Below, one piece after another: positions 7,532 to 14,887 of a stretch of 30,500 nt of DNA. The DNA is taken from assembly GCA_051646185.1 (NCBI GenBank), contig JBOFCS010000209.1, positions 1-30,500 on the forward strand. Reading direction: 5' to 3'. The notes beneath the pieces are model-generated. The model saw only the letters and a program-made list of their open reading frames with translations. It ran no database searches and was not told the origin of the DNA. Numbering within the stretch: position 1 is the stretch's first letter; each line of letters begins with the position of its first letter. Source of the stretch: JBOFCS01 sp051646185. Lineage in GTDB: Bacteria > Actinomycetota > Actinomycetes > Mycobacteriales > Mycobacteriaceae. The position numbers were made by a program, and so were the translations under genes.

Positions 7532-10500
7532 TCAGACCCGTCTTACTAGAACCTGCACTCCACCACCAATATCAATGGCATCCTGACCGCTGTCTATCGA
7601 ACTAAAATTAAGAGAAACTGCCAAGATTTCACCAGCTATAAGCTCTTGATGCTGCACTGCCCAGTTCAGATTTTCTTGAGGAACCGACAGTGTCACCATA
7701 ATTCGATCAGAAACATCAAAACCCAACGACTTACGGACATCCTGCAATTCTCGGATTCGATCCTTTGCCCAGCCTTCAGCTTCTAATTCTTCAGTCAGAG
7801 TCGAATCTAAAATTACTAATCCAGCACCACCGTCCAAAGCTGCAGTCGAATCTGGTTGAGCAGCAACTAGCTTACGGCTATATTCTTGCTCTTGAAGCTC
7901 AAGTCCAGCCACAGTGATTCGCCCTTGAGAGTCTTCGGTCCACTCACCAATTTTCACCGCTTTAATAACCTTCTGAACCTCTTTCCCTAACCGCGGGCCA
8001 GCAATTCGAGAATTAACTACAAGCTCAAATTTTCCGTGAATCTCAACATCGGCAGAAAGCAGAACTGATTTAACATTGACTTCATCGGCTATAAGATCGA
8101 CAAAAGGAGCAAGCCTCTGTGCATCCGCAGATGCTACGGTGAGTGCAGGCAGCGGCAACCGTACCCGAAGTTTTTGCGCTTTGCGTAACGACAAAGCTAC
8201 TGAACATACCTCGCGCACATCATCCATAGCCTCAACTAGCTCTAAGTTAGCTGGAATCTCCTGTTCGTCAACCCAATCTGTTAGATGCACCGAACGCCCT
8301 CCGGTCAATCCCCGCCAAATAACTTCACTAGTCAATGGTAATAAGGGGGCGGCCAAACGGGTAGTTATCTCAAGCACGGTATGCAAAGTGTCAATTGCAT
8401 CTTTGTCTTCATCCCAAAATCTCGAACGCGACCTTCGTACATACCAATTGGTCAATGCATCACAGAAACTGCGCAGGGCATCACAAGCTTTAGCGATATC
8501 TGCTTTATCCAGCGACTCGGTAACGCTTTCCCTGGTCTGCGCAAGCTTGGCCAAAATGTATTGATCAAGAACATGGGTTGAATCAGTACGCCAAACACCC
8601 GCTGAAGGTGCGTATAGTTGCAAAAAACTCCACGAATTCCATAGTGGGAGTAGGGCTTGTCGAACACCTTCCCTAATCCCCTGTTCCGTCACAACCAAAT
8701 TTCCCCCGCGCAGAATAGGCGAAGACATGAGAAACCAACGCATCGCATCTGAACCATCCCGATTAAAAACTTCGTTTACATCCGGATAATTGCGCTTGGA
8801 CTTACTCATTTTTTGACCGTCGTCCCCCAATACGATTCCGTGCGACACACAAGTTCTAAAGGCAGGACGATTAAAAATTGCAGTAGCAAGCACATGAAGC
8901 GTGTAGAACCAACCTCGAGTCTGGCCTATGTATTCAACAATAAAATCACCTGGGAAGTGCGAATCCTGCTGTACCCCATTATTGGTAGATGATCCATCAA
9001 ACCATTCTTTATTGCTAAATGGGTAATGCACTTGAGCAAACGGCATTGCACCAGAATCAAACCAAACGTCAAGGACATCTTCGATTCTTCGCATTGTCGA
9101 TTGCCCACTAGGGTCATCTGGATTCGCCCGAGTTAGCTTATCAATGTAAGGTCGGTGCAAATCAGTAGGACGGACTCCGAAGTCACGCTCTAATTCATCA
9201 AGACTGCCGTAAACATCAGTCCGAGGGAAATCTGGATTATCTGATACCCAGACTGGAATTGGAGTTCCCCAATAGCGATTTCGAGAGATCGACCAGTCCC
9301 TGGCACCTTCGAGCCACTTTCCAAATTGACCATCCTTAACATGCTCTGGATACCAGGTGATATCTTTATTTAGCTCCACCATTCGATCTTTGAAACTGCT
9401 GACATCAACGAACCACGAAGACACCGCCCGATAGATGAGCGGATTGCCACAACGCCAGCAATGCGGGTAAGAGTGCTCGTAGGTTTCATGACGAATAAGT
9501 TTTGCACCGTTTTTTGCAACTACCCCAGTACCGTTCTTTAAGTCACGGATAATCTGTGAGTTTGCTTCAAATACCTGCTGCCCCAAATAGTCTGGAACAG
9601 AAGAGTCGAAACGACCCTTGGCATCTACCGGCGTTACCGGAATGATGCCAACAGCATCGGTAACCGCCTTGTCTTCCTCGCCATAAGCAGGGGCAATATG
9701 TACAATACCCGTACCATCTCCGGTGGTCACATAGGTAGCAGGCAAAACTGTAAAAGCAGCAGAGTCACTCTCCTGTTCACAAAAATACGGAAATGGCGGA
9801 AGGTACCTCAACCCCACTAGTTCCGAACCACGAAGCCGCTGCAGAACTTCCGGTGTTTCACCTAACTCCTTGAGGTAGGACTCAACCCTAGCTTCGGCAA
9901 GCAAGAACTGCGAGTGTCCATCGGAGAGCAGCACATAATCAATCTCTGGATTAACCGCAGTTGCCAAGTTCGCTGGTAAGGTCCATGGTGTGGTGGTCCA
10001 AATCAGAAGATATGCACCGTCAAGATCTGACTCATTTCCAGCAATCTGAAAACCAACCGTAACCGCAGGGTCTTGACGACTTCGATAAACATCATCGTCC
10101 ATTCGCAACTCATGGTTGGACAACGGAGTTTCATCGCGCCAGCAGTAAGGCAAGACTCGATAGCCTTCATACGCCAGACCTTTATCCCATAATTGCTTAA
10201 ATGCCCAAATAACTGATTCCATATAAGGCAGGTCGAGAGTTTTGTAGTCATTATCAAAATCAACCCATCGCGCCTGTCGGGTCACGTACTCCCGCCACTG
10301 CCCTGAGTATTTCATCACCGATGATCGGCAAGCGGCATTAAATTCCGCAATACCCATAGCGTCAATCTGCGATTTATCCGTAATACCTAATTGGCGTTCC
10401 GCCTCAAGTTCCGCAGGTAAGCCATGGGTATCCCACCCGAAACGCCGTTCAACCTTTCTACCGCGCATTGTTTGATACCGAGGAACAATGTCCTTGACAT

Positions 10501-10717
10501 AGCCGGTAAGCAAATGTCCATAGTGCGGCAGACCATTGGCAAAAGGAGGGCCATCGTAGAAGACAAACTCTTGAGCATCCACACGTCTGTCAAGACTGGC
10601 CTGGAAAGTTTTATCCGCCTTCCAGAAGGCTAAGACATTTGTCTCAAGATCTGGAAAAGAGGGTGAACCGGTCGACCGTCCTTCGGTGAGATCAACTCGC
10701 GGGTAAGTGTCGCTCAC
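7532..10717 (-). CDS. ileS: Isoleucyl-tRNA synthetase (eukaryote-like type)
   Basis: This cytoplasmic class I synthetase charges tRNA-Ile. The protein has 1061 residues. The HIGH motif is PHYGH (64-68) within FANGLPHYGHLLTGY, and KMSKS is exact near residue 636 (KMSKSKRNYPDV). The CP1 editing domain lies between them (about 185-400), with the TTPWTLPAN block. A CWRC pair follows the editing domain. FANGLPHYGHLLTGY and RRFGWDTHGLP match the eukaryotic and second bacterial IleRS clade rather than the E. coli form (family knowledge). The start is GTG 10717 with AAGGAG seven bases upstream. A T-box riboswitch directly precedes it, so expression should rise when tRNA-Ile is uncharged. dinB follows closely. 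Confidence 0.97.
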   Translation of the reverse strand: MSDTYPRVDLTEGRSTGSPSFPDLETNVLAFWKADKTFQASLDRRVDAQEFVFYDGPPFANGLPHYGHLLTGYVKDIVPRYQTMRGRKVERRFGWDTHGLPAELEAERQLGITDKSQIDAMGIAEFNAACRSSVMKYSGQWREYVTRQARWVDFDNDYKTLDLPYMESVIWAFKQLWDKGLAYEGYRVLPYCWRDETPLSNHELRMDDDVYRSRQDPAVTVGFQIAGNESDLDGAYLLIWTTTPWTLPANLATAVNPEIDYVLLSDGHSQFLLAEARVESYLKELGETPEVLQRLRGSELVGLRYLPPFPYFCEQESDSAAFTVLPATYVTTGDGTGIVHIAPAYGEEDKAVTDAVGIIPVTPVDAKGRFDSSVPDYLGQQVFEANSQIIRDLKNGTGVVAKNGAKLIRHETYEHSYPHCWRCGNPLIYRAVSSWFVDVSSFKDRMVELNKDITWYPEHVKDGQFGKWLEGARDWSISRNRYWGTPIPVWVSDNPDFPRTDVYGSLDELERDFGVRPTDLHRPYIDKLTRANPDDPSGQSTMRRIEDVLDVWFDSGAMPFAQVHYPFSNKEWFDGSSTNNGVQQDSHFPGDFIVEYIGQTRGWFYTLHVLATAIFNRPAFRTCVSHGIVLGDDGQKMSKSKRNYPDVNEVFNRDGSDAMRWFLMSSPILRGGNLVVTEQGIREGVRQALLPLWNSWSFLQLYAPSAGVWRTDSTHVLDQYILAKLAQTRESVTESLDKADIAKACDALRSFCDALTNWYVRRSRSRFWDEDKDAIDTLHTVLEITTRLAAPLLPLTSEVIWRGLTGGRSVHLTDWVDEQEIPANLELVEAMDDVREVCSVALSLRKAQKLRVRLPLPALTVASADAQRLAPFVDLIADEVNVKSVLLSADVEIHGKFELVVNSRIAGPRLGKEVQKVIKAVKIGEWTEDSQGRITVAGLELQEQEYSRKLVAAQPDSTAALDGGAGLVILDSTLTEELEAEGWAKDRIRELQDVRKSLGFDVSDRIMVTLSVPQENLNWAVQHQELIAGEILAVSLNFSSIDSGQDAIDIGGGVQVLVRRV

Positions 10718-10940
10718 TTGGGTGCTCCTTGTGCCTACATCTGACGATGCTCAACGGGCACGGGGACGATTCAAAGGCGCCGGTGCGCCCAGACCGCGGT
10801 ACCACCCCGCTTGCTCCAAGAGCCTTAGCAACATGCAAAGCTCAGAGCCTCTCTACGGGCGATAACGGGCCCTTCCGTTCGGTTCTACTGAGTTTTCACA
10901 CCGTTCTTCCGAAAGACTCCCCGGTGATAGCCGGATCAGC
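10718..10940 (-). promoter_or_regulatory. ileS T-box riboswitch (ultrashort Stem I, AUC specifier)
   Basis: This leader senses uncharged tRNA-Ile. Reading the minus strand, an ultrashort Stem I forms from CCGG...CCGG (10934-10921) with the isoleucine specifier ATC in its loop (10928-10926). Next comes GGAGTCTTTCGGAAGAACGG, the usual Stem II neighbourhood of actinobacterial ileS leaders. The T-box motif GGGGTGGTACCGCGG is at 10808-10794; its UGGU bulge pairs with the tRNA ACCA end. The ribosome site AAGGAG (10730-10725) lies in the 3' part. No strong T-run terminator is visible; GGCGC-ACCG-GCGCC (about 10787-10774) is followed only by TTTG. Actinobacterial ileS T-boxes are known to control translation initiation, so this is the likely mode, but I have not folded the RNA. 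Confidence 0.92.
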
Positions 10941-10975
10941 GCCACATAATACTAAACCAACGCCAAAAACAAACA
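10941..10975 (-). promoter_or_regulatory. Candidate promoter of the ileS T-box transcript
   Basis: On the minus strand the -10-like TATTAT lies at 10951-10946, with a T-rich, weak -35 (GTTTGT or TTTGTT) 16-17 bases further upstream. A start some seven bases after the -10 would place the RNA 5' end immediately before Stem I of the T-box, which supports the call. It overlaps the end of no gene. Confidence 0.5.
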
Positions 10976-10986
10976 GTCCCCGATCA

Positions 10987-11271
10987 TCACAGCTGCTGAT
11001 CAGACTCCGATGGCAGTTCAGAATCTGATTGCTCCTGTGGTTGCTGGGACACACCCTCAGAGCCAGGTTTTTCCTGTTCAGCAGACCATTGCGGGGCAGG
11101 CTCCGATATCGATGCATGCGTTCTGCCGCTAAGTATGTCGGCAAACAACAAAACAACACCAACAAGGCTCACCGCAATACACGACCAGGCCCAAAGTACG
11201 TCACCAGTGACCAACGCAGATACCAACAAAGCAAAGGCCACCCCAGCAAATGCTAATGCAAGAACTAACAC
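10987..11271 (-). CDS. Small two-helix membrane protein, hypothetical
   Basis: This 94-residue protein has two hydrophobic helices at about 1-21 and 25-46, then a soluble tail rich in Glu, Gln, Ser and Pro (about 50-94). This suggests a hairpin in the membrane with a disordered acidic cytoplasmic tail. I do not recognise a family. The start is GTG 11271: GAGG lies six bases upstream and an in-frame stop a little further up rules out a longer form. It lies 46 bases after the wag31 stop, with no terminator seen between, so it may be read with wag31. The position next to wag31 suggests, but does not show, a cell-envelope role. Confidence 0.75.
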   Translation of the reverse strand: MLVLALAFAGVAFALLVSALVTGDVLWAWSCIAVSLVGVVLLFADILSGRTHASISEPAPQWSAEQEKPGSEGVSQQPQEQSDSELPSESDQQL

Positions 11272-11317
11272 TGACAGCCTCGCATCGGATGAGCTTGACT
11301 ACCCTTCACTTTGCGTT

Positions 11318-12106
11318 TCAGCTGTTGCCCTTAGAGAAAGGAGAAGTGGAACCTGACTTAGTTGCATCCTGCACCAGCCCCTCTGAGGTAGCCGCACCTT
11401 CGGCTGGAGCAGCCGAACCTCGCTGCCCTAGCTCCTCCAGCTGAGACTCAAGGTAAGTCTTCAGTCGAGTACGGTACTCACGCTCAAAGGTGCGAAGTTG
11501 CTCGATCCGACCCTCAAGGACCGTCCGTTGCTGGTTAATCGTGCCCATGATCTCAGTATGCTTACGCTCTGCATCAGCCTGAAGTGCGTCAGCCTTCTCC
11601 TGTGCCTGACGCAGCTGAGCTTCCGAACGTGTCTGGGCATCGGCAAGCAATGTTTCCGAACGCTGACGAGCCTCAGCAAGTTGTTTCTCGGCGCTGGTTT
11701 TAGATTCCGCCAATAATCTTTCAGAATCTTCCTTAGCCTTGCCGGTGAGGCGATCTGCTGTGTCTTGCGCCAGTCCAAGAATCTTGGCGGCACGTACATT
11801 GTGATCCTCAACCGCAGCAGCCGAAGGCGCTGGAGCAGCTACCACTGGGGTCACCACTGAGGCCGGAGCAGGCTCAGCGGCCACCGGCGCGGCAGAAGAA
11901 GCACGAGGTGCACTCTTTGCCTCAGTGAGTTCGGTATCAAGCTCGCCAACACGTTGACGGAGATCAGAGTTCTCCTCGATAAGGCGCGCAAGCTCTTGCT
12001 CGACTAAATCAAGGAAGGCATCAACCTCATCCTCGTTATAGCCGCGCTTTCCAATAGGCGGTTTGCTGAACGCAACGTTGTGCACATCAGCTGGAGTCAG
12101 CGGCAT
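11318..12106 (-). CDS. wag31: DivIVA/Wag31 polar growth protein
   Basis: This cytoplasmic coiled-coil protein binds curved membrane at the cell poles and recruits wall-synthesis machinery for apical growth in Corynebacteriales. The protein has 262 residues. Residues 1-60 are the DivIVA lipid-binding domain (MPLTPADVHNVAFSKPPIGK, then GYNEDEVDAFLDLVEQEL). An Ala/Pro-rich linker covers about 65-100. A long coiled coil with repeated A-E-R-Q heptads follows (about 105-225), then a disordered Ser/Gly/Ala tail. The linker is typical of actinobacterial DivIVA. The ATG has AAGGGG six bases upstream and its own promoter 40 or so bases away. Phosphorylation by PknA/PknB is known for the family; the exact site was not assigned here. 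Confidence 0.96.
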   Translation of the reverse strand: MPLTPADVHNVAFSKPPIGKRGYNEDEVDAFLDLVEQELARLIEENSDLRQRVGELDTELTEAKSAPRASSAAPVAAEPAPASVVTPVVAAPAPSAAAVEDHNVRAAKILGLAQDTADRLTGKAKEDSERLLAESKTSAEKQLAEARQRSETLLADAQTRSEAQLRQAQEKADALQADAERKHTEIMGTINQQRTVLEGRIEQLRTFEREYRTRLKTYLESQLEELGQRGSAAPAEGAATSEGLVQDATKSGSTSPFSKGNS

Positions 12107-12180
12107 AAAAATCCCCTTAGGCGAATGTTCCGTAGTAGTGCTGGTACTTAAGTATAAACCGATTCATTTTCGTACTGTAA
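12107..12180 (-). promoter_or_regulatory. wag31 promoter
   Basis: On the minus strand the -10 TATACT is at 12156-12151 and a weaker -35 TTACAG at 12180-12175, with an 18-base spacer. Transcription would start near 12145 and give a leader of about 38 bases with the ribosome site AAGGGG (12118-12113). The -10 is close to the actinobacterial housekeeping consensus. Confidence 0.6.
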
Positions 12181-12238
12181 CTGGTGCCCATCCTGTCACA
12201 TCCGACCCGTGGGTTGCACATAACTGGCCGAATTAGTC

Positions 12239-12253
12239 TGAGAATTTTTCTCA
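12239..12253. repeat. Second palindrome in the yggT-wag31 gap
   Basis: The sequence TGAGAA-TTT-TTCTCA is a perfect 6-base inverted repeat with a 3-base centre, three bases from the larger hairpin. In the minus-strand RNA it would form a small second hairpin directly after the first. It could also be a protein-binding site upstream of the wag31 promoter. Confidence 0.55.
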
Positions 12254-12256
12254 TAG

Positions 12257-12281
12257 GCTAGGTTTTCCCACAAAACCTAGC
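12257..12281 (-). terminator. Hairpin after yggT
   Basis: Positions 12257-12266 and 12272-12281 are perfect inverted copies (GCTAGGTTTT / AAAACCTAGC) around a 5-base loop, 12 bases after the yggT stop. The stem's A/T half may give a T-rich end, but no separate T-run follows on the minus strand. It is a probable transcription end for the ftsZ-to-yggT group. Confidence 0.6.
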
Positions 12282-12292
12282 GTAATTTGACA

Positions 12293-12571
12293 CTAGTTAG
12301 CAAAACTTCCAGTTACACTTAGCCCCACGAAAACCAAAAGCATCAAGATCATTATTGAAATATCAAGACGAACCTGTCCCAAAGAAATCGGAGGAACCAG
12401 ACGACGGATAAGTTTTACCGGCGGATCTGTGACGGTAAAAACAAACTCAAAGATCACGACCAACACGCCTTGCGGCCGCCATTGCCTGGCAAAAGAGGTA
12501 ACCAATTCGATAATGATTCTGGCCATGAGCAGCAACCAGAAAAATTGCAATACGTAATACAGCACAATCAC
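12293..12571 (-). CDS. yggT: YggT family membrane protein
   Basis: This 92-residue protein has two membrane segments, about 1-25 and 68-90, joined by a loop with the family signature FTVTDPPVKLIRRLVPP. The family is widespread and often lies between sepF or yggS and divIVA; a role in division or turgor has been proposed, but the biochemical function is not established. The start is GTG 12571 with AAGG eight bases upstream. Two tandem hairpins lie in its upstream gap, and a strong hairpin follows its stop, so it may close the ftsZ-side transcript. Confidence 0.92.
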   Translation of the reverse strand: MIVLYYVLQFFWLLLMARIIIELVTSFARQWRPQGVLVVIFEFVFTVTDPPVKLIRRLVPPISLGQVRLDISIMILMLLVFVGLSVTGSFAN

Positions 12572-12594
12572 GGCGTTAACCTTACTAATAACGA

Positions 12595-12626
12595 CAGAAG
12601 AGACTTCTGCAGCAACTTCTTGTTGC
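12595..12626 (-). repeat. Two tandem hairpins upstream of yggT
   Basis: CAGAAG-AGA-CTTCTG (12595-12609) and GCAAC-TTCTT-GTTGC (12612-12626) are two perfect inverted repeats two bases apart, 24 bases upstream of the yggT start. Transcribed on the minus strand they would form a double hairpin ahead of the ribosome site. They could dampen readthrough from sepF or control yggT translation; neither has a T-run. Confidence 0.6.
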
Positions 12627-12718
12627 CAGACATATCGAGCATACCGCTAATCAGACAATGTCAGGTTAAGCCGACTTTTAGCTTTCGAGAAATATCCGAA
12701 AAAGATGTAGCACCAATA

Positions 12719-13366
12719 TTATTGGCTGTAGAAGCCGGTCTCGGCAATGCGGCGACGCTCCTCAGGAGATACATCAACATCCGATGGGGAAAGTAAAAAA
12801 ACTTTTGTAGCCACCTTGTCGAATGAGCCGCGCAAAGCAAAAGCAAGGCCGGCGGCAAAATCAACAACCCGTTTTGCATCAGCATTACTCATATCAACCA
12901 GATCCATAATTACTGGGCTGCCATCGCGGAAGCGCTCACCGATAGTGCGAGCCTCGCTATAGTCGCGTGGCCGCAGGGTGGAAATTTTTGACAAAGGTCC
13001 ACCATCATCGAGCATCGAATTTTTCCTTAGGTCAACAGCTAAAGCGCCTCGAGTCACTGGGACTGCACCCCCGCGTCCAGCCCCCCTATGCAGCGGTTCA
13101 AGGCGAGTGCCTCGGGGAGCTTGATCCTCAAAATCACTACGCCGGGAAGCCGAGGCGTAAGCTGGCGGCCGACCAACTTCCTCGCGGTAATCAACATCAA
13201 ACTCTTCGCGGTAATCTGCTCGCTCCCCATAAGAATCAGCAATGGATCTGCGAGCAAACGTTCGAGCTCCGGCGCGCGGCTGCTCCGGCCCATCCAAGTA
13301 CTCGTCTTCATAATCGTCCATCGGTACCATGCCAAAGTAGGCCTTGAACTTATGCAACGTGCTCAT
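12719..13366 (-). CDS. sepF: Cell division protein SepF
   Basis: SepF binds membrane through its N-terminal amphipathic helix and FtsZ through its globular domain, and in actinobacteria is the main FtsZ membrane anchor. The protein has 215 residues from ATG 13366. Residues 1-12 (MSTLHKFKAYFG) are the amphipathic membrane helix. A charged Arg/Glu/Asp/Tyr-rich linker covers about 16-120. The SepF domain fills 120-215 (ISTLRPRDYSEARTIGERFRDG, then VDMSNADAKRVVDFAAGLAFAL, and VFLLSPSDVDVS). GAGAGG lies seven bases upstream of this ATG; an in-frame start 45 bases further up (13411) lacks such a site and would place extra residues before the helix. Its partner gene ftsZ is three genes upstream. Confidence 0.96.
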   Translation of the reverse strand: MSTLHKFKAYFGMVPMDDYEDEYLDGPEQPRAGARTFARRSIADSYGERADYREEFDVDYREEVGRPPAYASASRRSDFEDQAPRGTRLEPLHRGAGRGGAVPVTRGALAVDLRKNSMLDDGGPLSKISTLRPRDYSEARTIGERFRDGSPVIMDLVDMSNADAKRVVDFAAGLAFALRGSFDKVATKVFLLSPSDVDVSPEERRRIAETGFYSQ

Positions 13367-13436
13367 CAATTTACCTCTCTTGGCGCTTCGTTTGGTACCA
13401 ATGTGATTCAAGTAGTCTGGTGTGACTGTTTATCGA

Positions 13437-14162
13437 CTAGACAGAGGTTATCGGTCTTGAACCCAAGAGTGCGGTACCGACACGCACACAGGTCGAACCA
13501 TATTTAACTGCAGTCTCCATATCTGAAGACATTCCGGCCGAAAGCTCACGAGCCGAAGGATACTCACCAACAAAGCGTGACTGAATTTTTGCTAGTTGCC
13601 CAAAAGCGTCCTCAGGCGCCACACCCAAAGGCGGAACCGCCATGAGGCCTAGCAGCCTTAGCTCTGGAGATTGTTCAATTCGATCGGCGATCTGATGAAT
13701 TTCCGCCGGAGCAACACCTCCTCGGTGAATATCATCATCAAGACTCACCTGCACAAAAACACCCAGAGGGTCAGTACGTTGACCAGATTCCAGGGCTTGT
13801 ACCGTAGCCTTATTCAGAATGTCTACCAGCGAAACCCGGTCCACCGAATGCACTGCATAAGCCCAGCTGGCAATAGACTTGACCTTATTGCTTTGGATAC
13901 GCCCAACCATATGCCATCGCAACGAGTTGAAGCCAAAATCCTTAATTTCCAATATCTTTTGCGTAGCTTCCTGATCTTTCGACTCACCGAAATGACAAAA
14001 TCCGGCCTCATGAAGGATCCGGATATCAGCAGCAGGGAAATACTTTGTGACCGGCAGGAGAGTCACTGAACTTTGTTCCCTACCAGCGCTCTCACATGCA
14101 GCGCTAAGCCGATTGTTGACAACCTGAATGGCCGTGTTAATCGCAAGGCAACGGTCGATCAT
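13437..14162 (-). CDS. yggS: PLP homeostasis protein (YggS/PLPBP family)
   Basis: This single-domain fold-type III protein binds pyridoxal phosphate and buffers the cell's B6 pool; no enzyme activity is known for the family. The protein has 241 residues from ATG 14162. The PLP lysine is K40 in LPVTKYFP. WHMVGRIQSNKVK (about 84) and MSSDMETAVKYGSTCVRVGTALLG near the C-terminus are the phosphate-binding blocks. The start overlaps the pgeF stop as ATGA, which I prefer over a TTG at 14177. It lies between ftsZ-pgeF and sepF, the usual actinobacterial order. Confidence 0.95.
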   Translation of the reverse strand: MIDRCLAINTAIQVVNNRLSAACESAGREQSSVTLLPVTKYFPAADIRILHEAGFCHFGESKDQEATQKILEIKDFGFNSLRWHMVGRIQSNKVKSIASWAYAVHSVDRVSLVDILNKATVQALESGQRTDPLGVFVQVSLDDDIHRGGVAPAEIHQIADRIEQSPELRLLGLMAVPPLGVAPEDAFGQLAKIQSRFVGEYPSARELSAGMSSDMETAVKYGSTCVRVGTALLGSRPITSV

Positions 14163-14887
14163 TGTGCTTCCATCCAAATTATGGAAGCAATCCGCCCAGT
14201 TGGAGCACCCCGGCGATGACTGAACAAAGTTTTATCTTCAATAGTGCAGCGTGGGTCCTGATAAATAGCTCGCACACCATATGCTTCAAGTTGTCGGCGA
14301 ATACCCGCCCTGATATCTAGGCCAGGGGTCCCTTTAACTGTTTTAGCGGAACTACCAGGAAGCCACTCTTCGATATCCTTCTGCATTGCAAATGGAACCT
14401 CATACTGACGACCGCTGGCCGCTGGCCCCAGAAAAGCACCTATCTTCCTGAGATCAGCACCTAACAACTTCATTTGCTCCAAAACTTTTGGTATGATCCC
14501 AATTCTGGCGCCAATCCGACCAGCATGCACTGCGGCAATCACCCCGGCATCAGCATCAGAAAGCAAAACAGGGACACAATCAGCAGTAAGAACCGCCAGA
14601 GCCAGACCAGGTTGAGCTGTTACCAGTGCGTCGGTAGCTTCCACTGGCCCTGAACTACGACCACTAACAACCGTAATTGTTCGCCCGTGGATCTGATCCA
14701 TCCACACCAGTTGATCTGATTCAAGACCAAGAGAATGTGCTAAACGATTTCGGTTGACCTGCACCGCTTGTGGATCATCACCAACATGAAAGGCTAAATT
14801 AAAGGAATCATAGGGCGATTCGGAAACGCCACCATTTCTTGTTGTAATAACCCGCCGAATCTTTTTTATCGCTTGATGTTGAGTCAT
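14159..14887 (-). CDS. pgeF: Peptidoglycan editing factor / multicopper-like PgeF (YfiH family)
   Basis: The family was named for polyphenol oxidase activity; members act as purine nucleoside phosphorylases or adenosine deaminases, and in E. coli YfiH edits MurC errors that add serine in place of alanine. The protein has 242 residues. Conserved blocks are MDQIHG (H68), LTADCVPVLL (C104), AAVHAGR (H121), then YQDPRCT and FSHRR near the C-terminus. The zinc-binding His/Cys set is complete. The ATG overlaps the ftsZ stop by four bases. With MurC in the same window an editing role fits, but it is inferred from relatives. Confidence 0.93.
   Translation of the reverse strand: MTQHQAIKKIRRVITTRNGGVSESPYDSFNLAFHVGDDPQAVQVNRNRLAHSLGLESDQLVWMDQIHGRTITVVSGRSSGPVEATDALVTAQPGLALAVLTADCVPVLLSDADAGVIAAVHAGRIGARIGIIPKVLEQMKLLGADLRKIGAFLGPAASGRQYEVPFAMQKDIEEWLPGSSAKTVKGTPGLDIRAGIRRQLEAYGVRAIYQDPRCTIEDKTLFSHRRGAPTGRIASIIWMEAQ

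Noticed and set aside
10774..10787. GGCGC-ACCG-GCGCC as a T-box intrinsic terminator
   Set aside because: The stem is only five bases and is followed by TTTG only, so it does not make a convincing terminator; translational control fits better.
10729..11165. Open reading frames of 75-99 codons on both strands over the T-box and membrane-protein gene
   Set aside because: They have no ribosome sites or family features and overlap the better-supported riboswitch and gene.
13392..13401. TTGGTACCAA palindrome upstream of sepF
   Set aside because: Ten bases with a common restriction-site core can occur by chance, and no promoter pairs with it.
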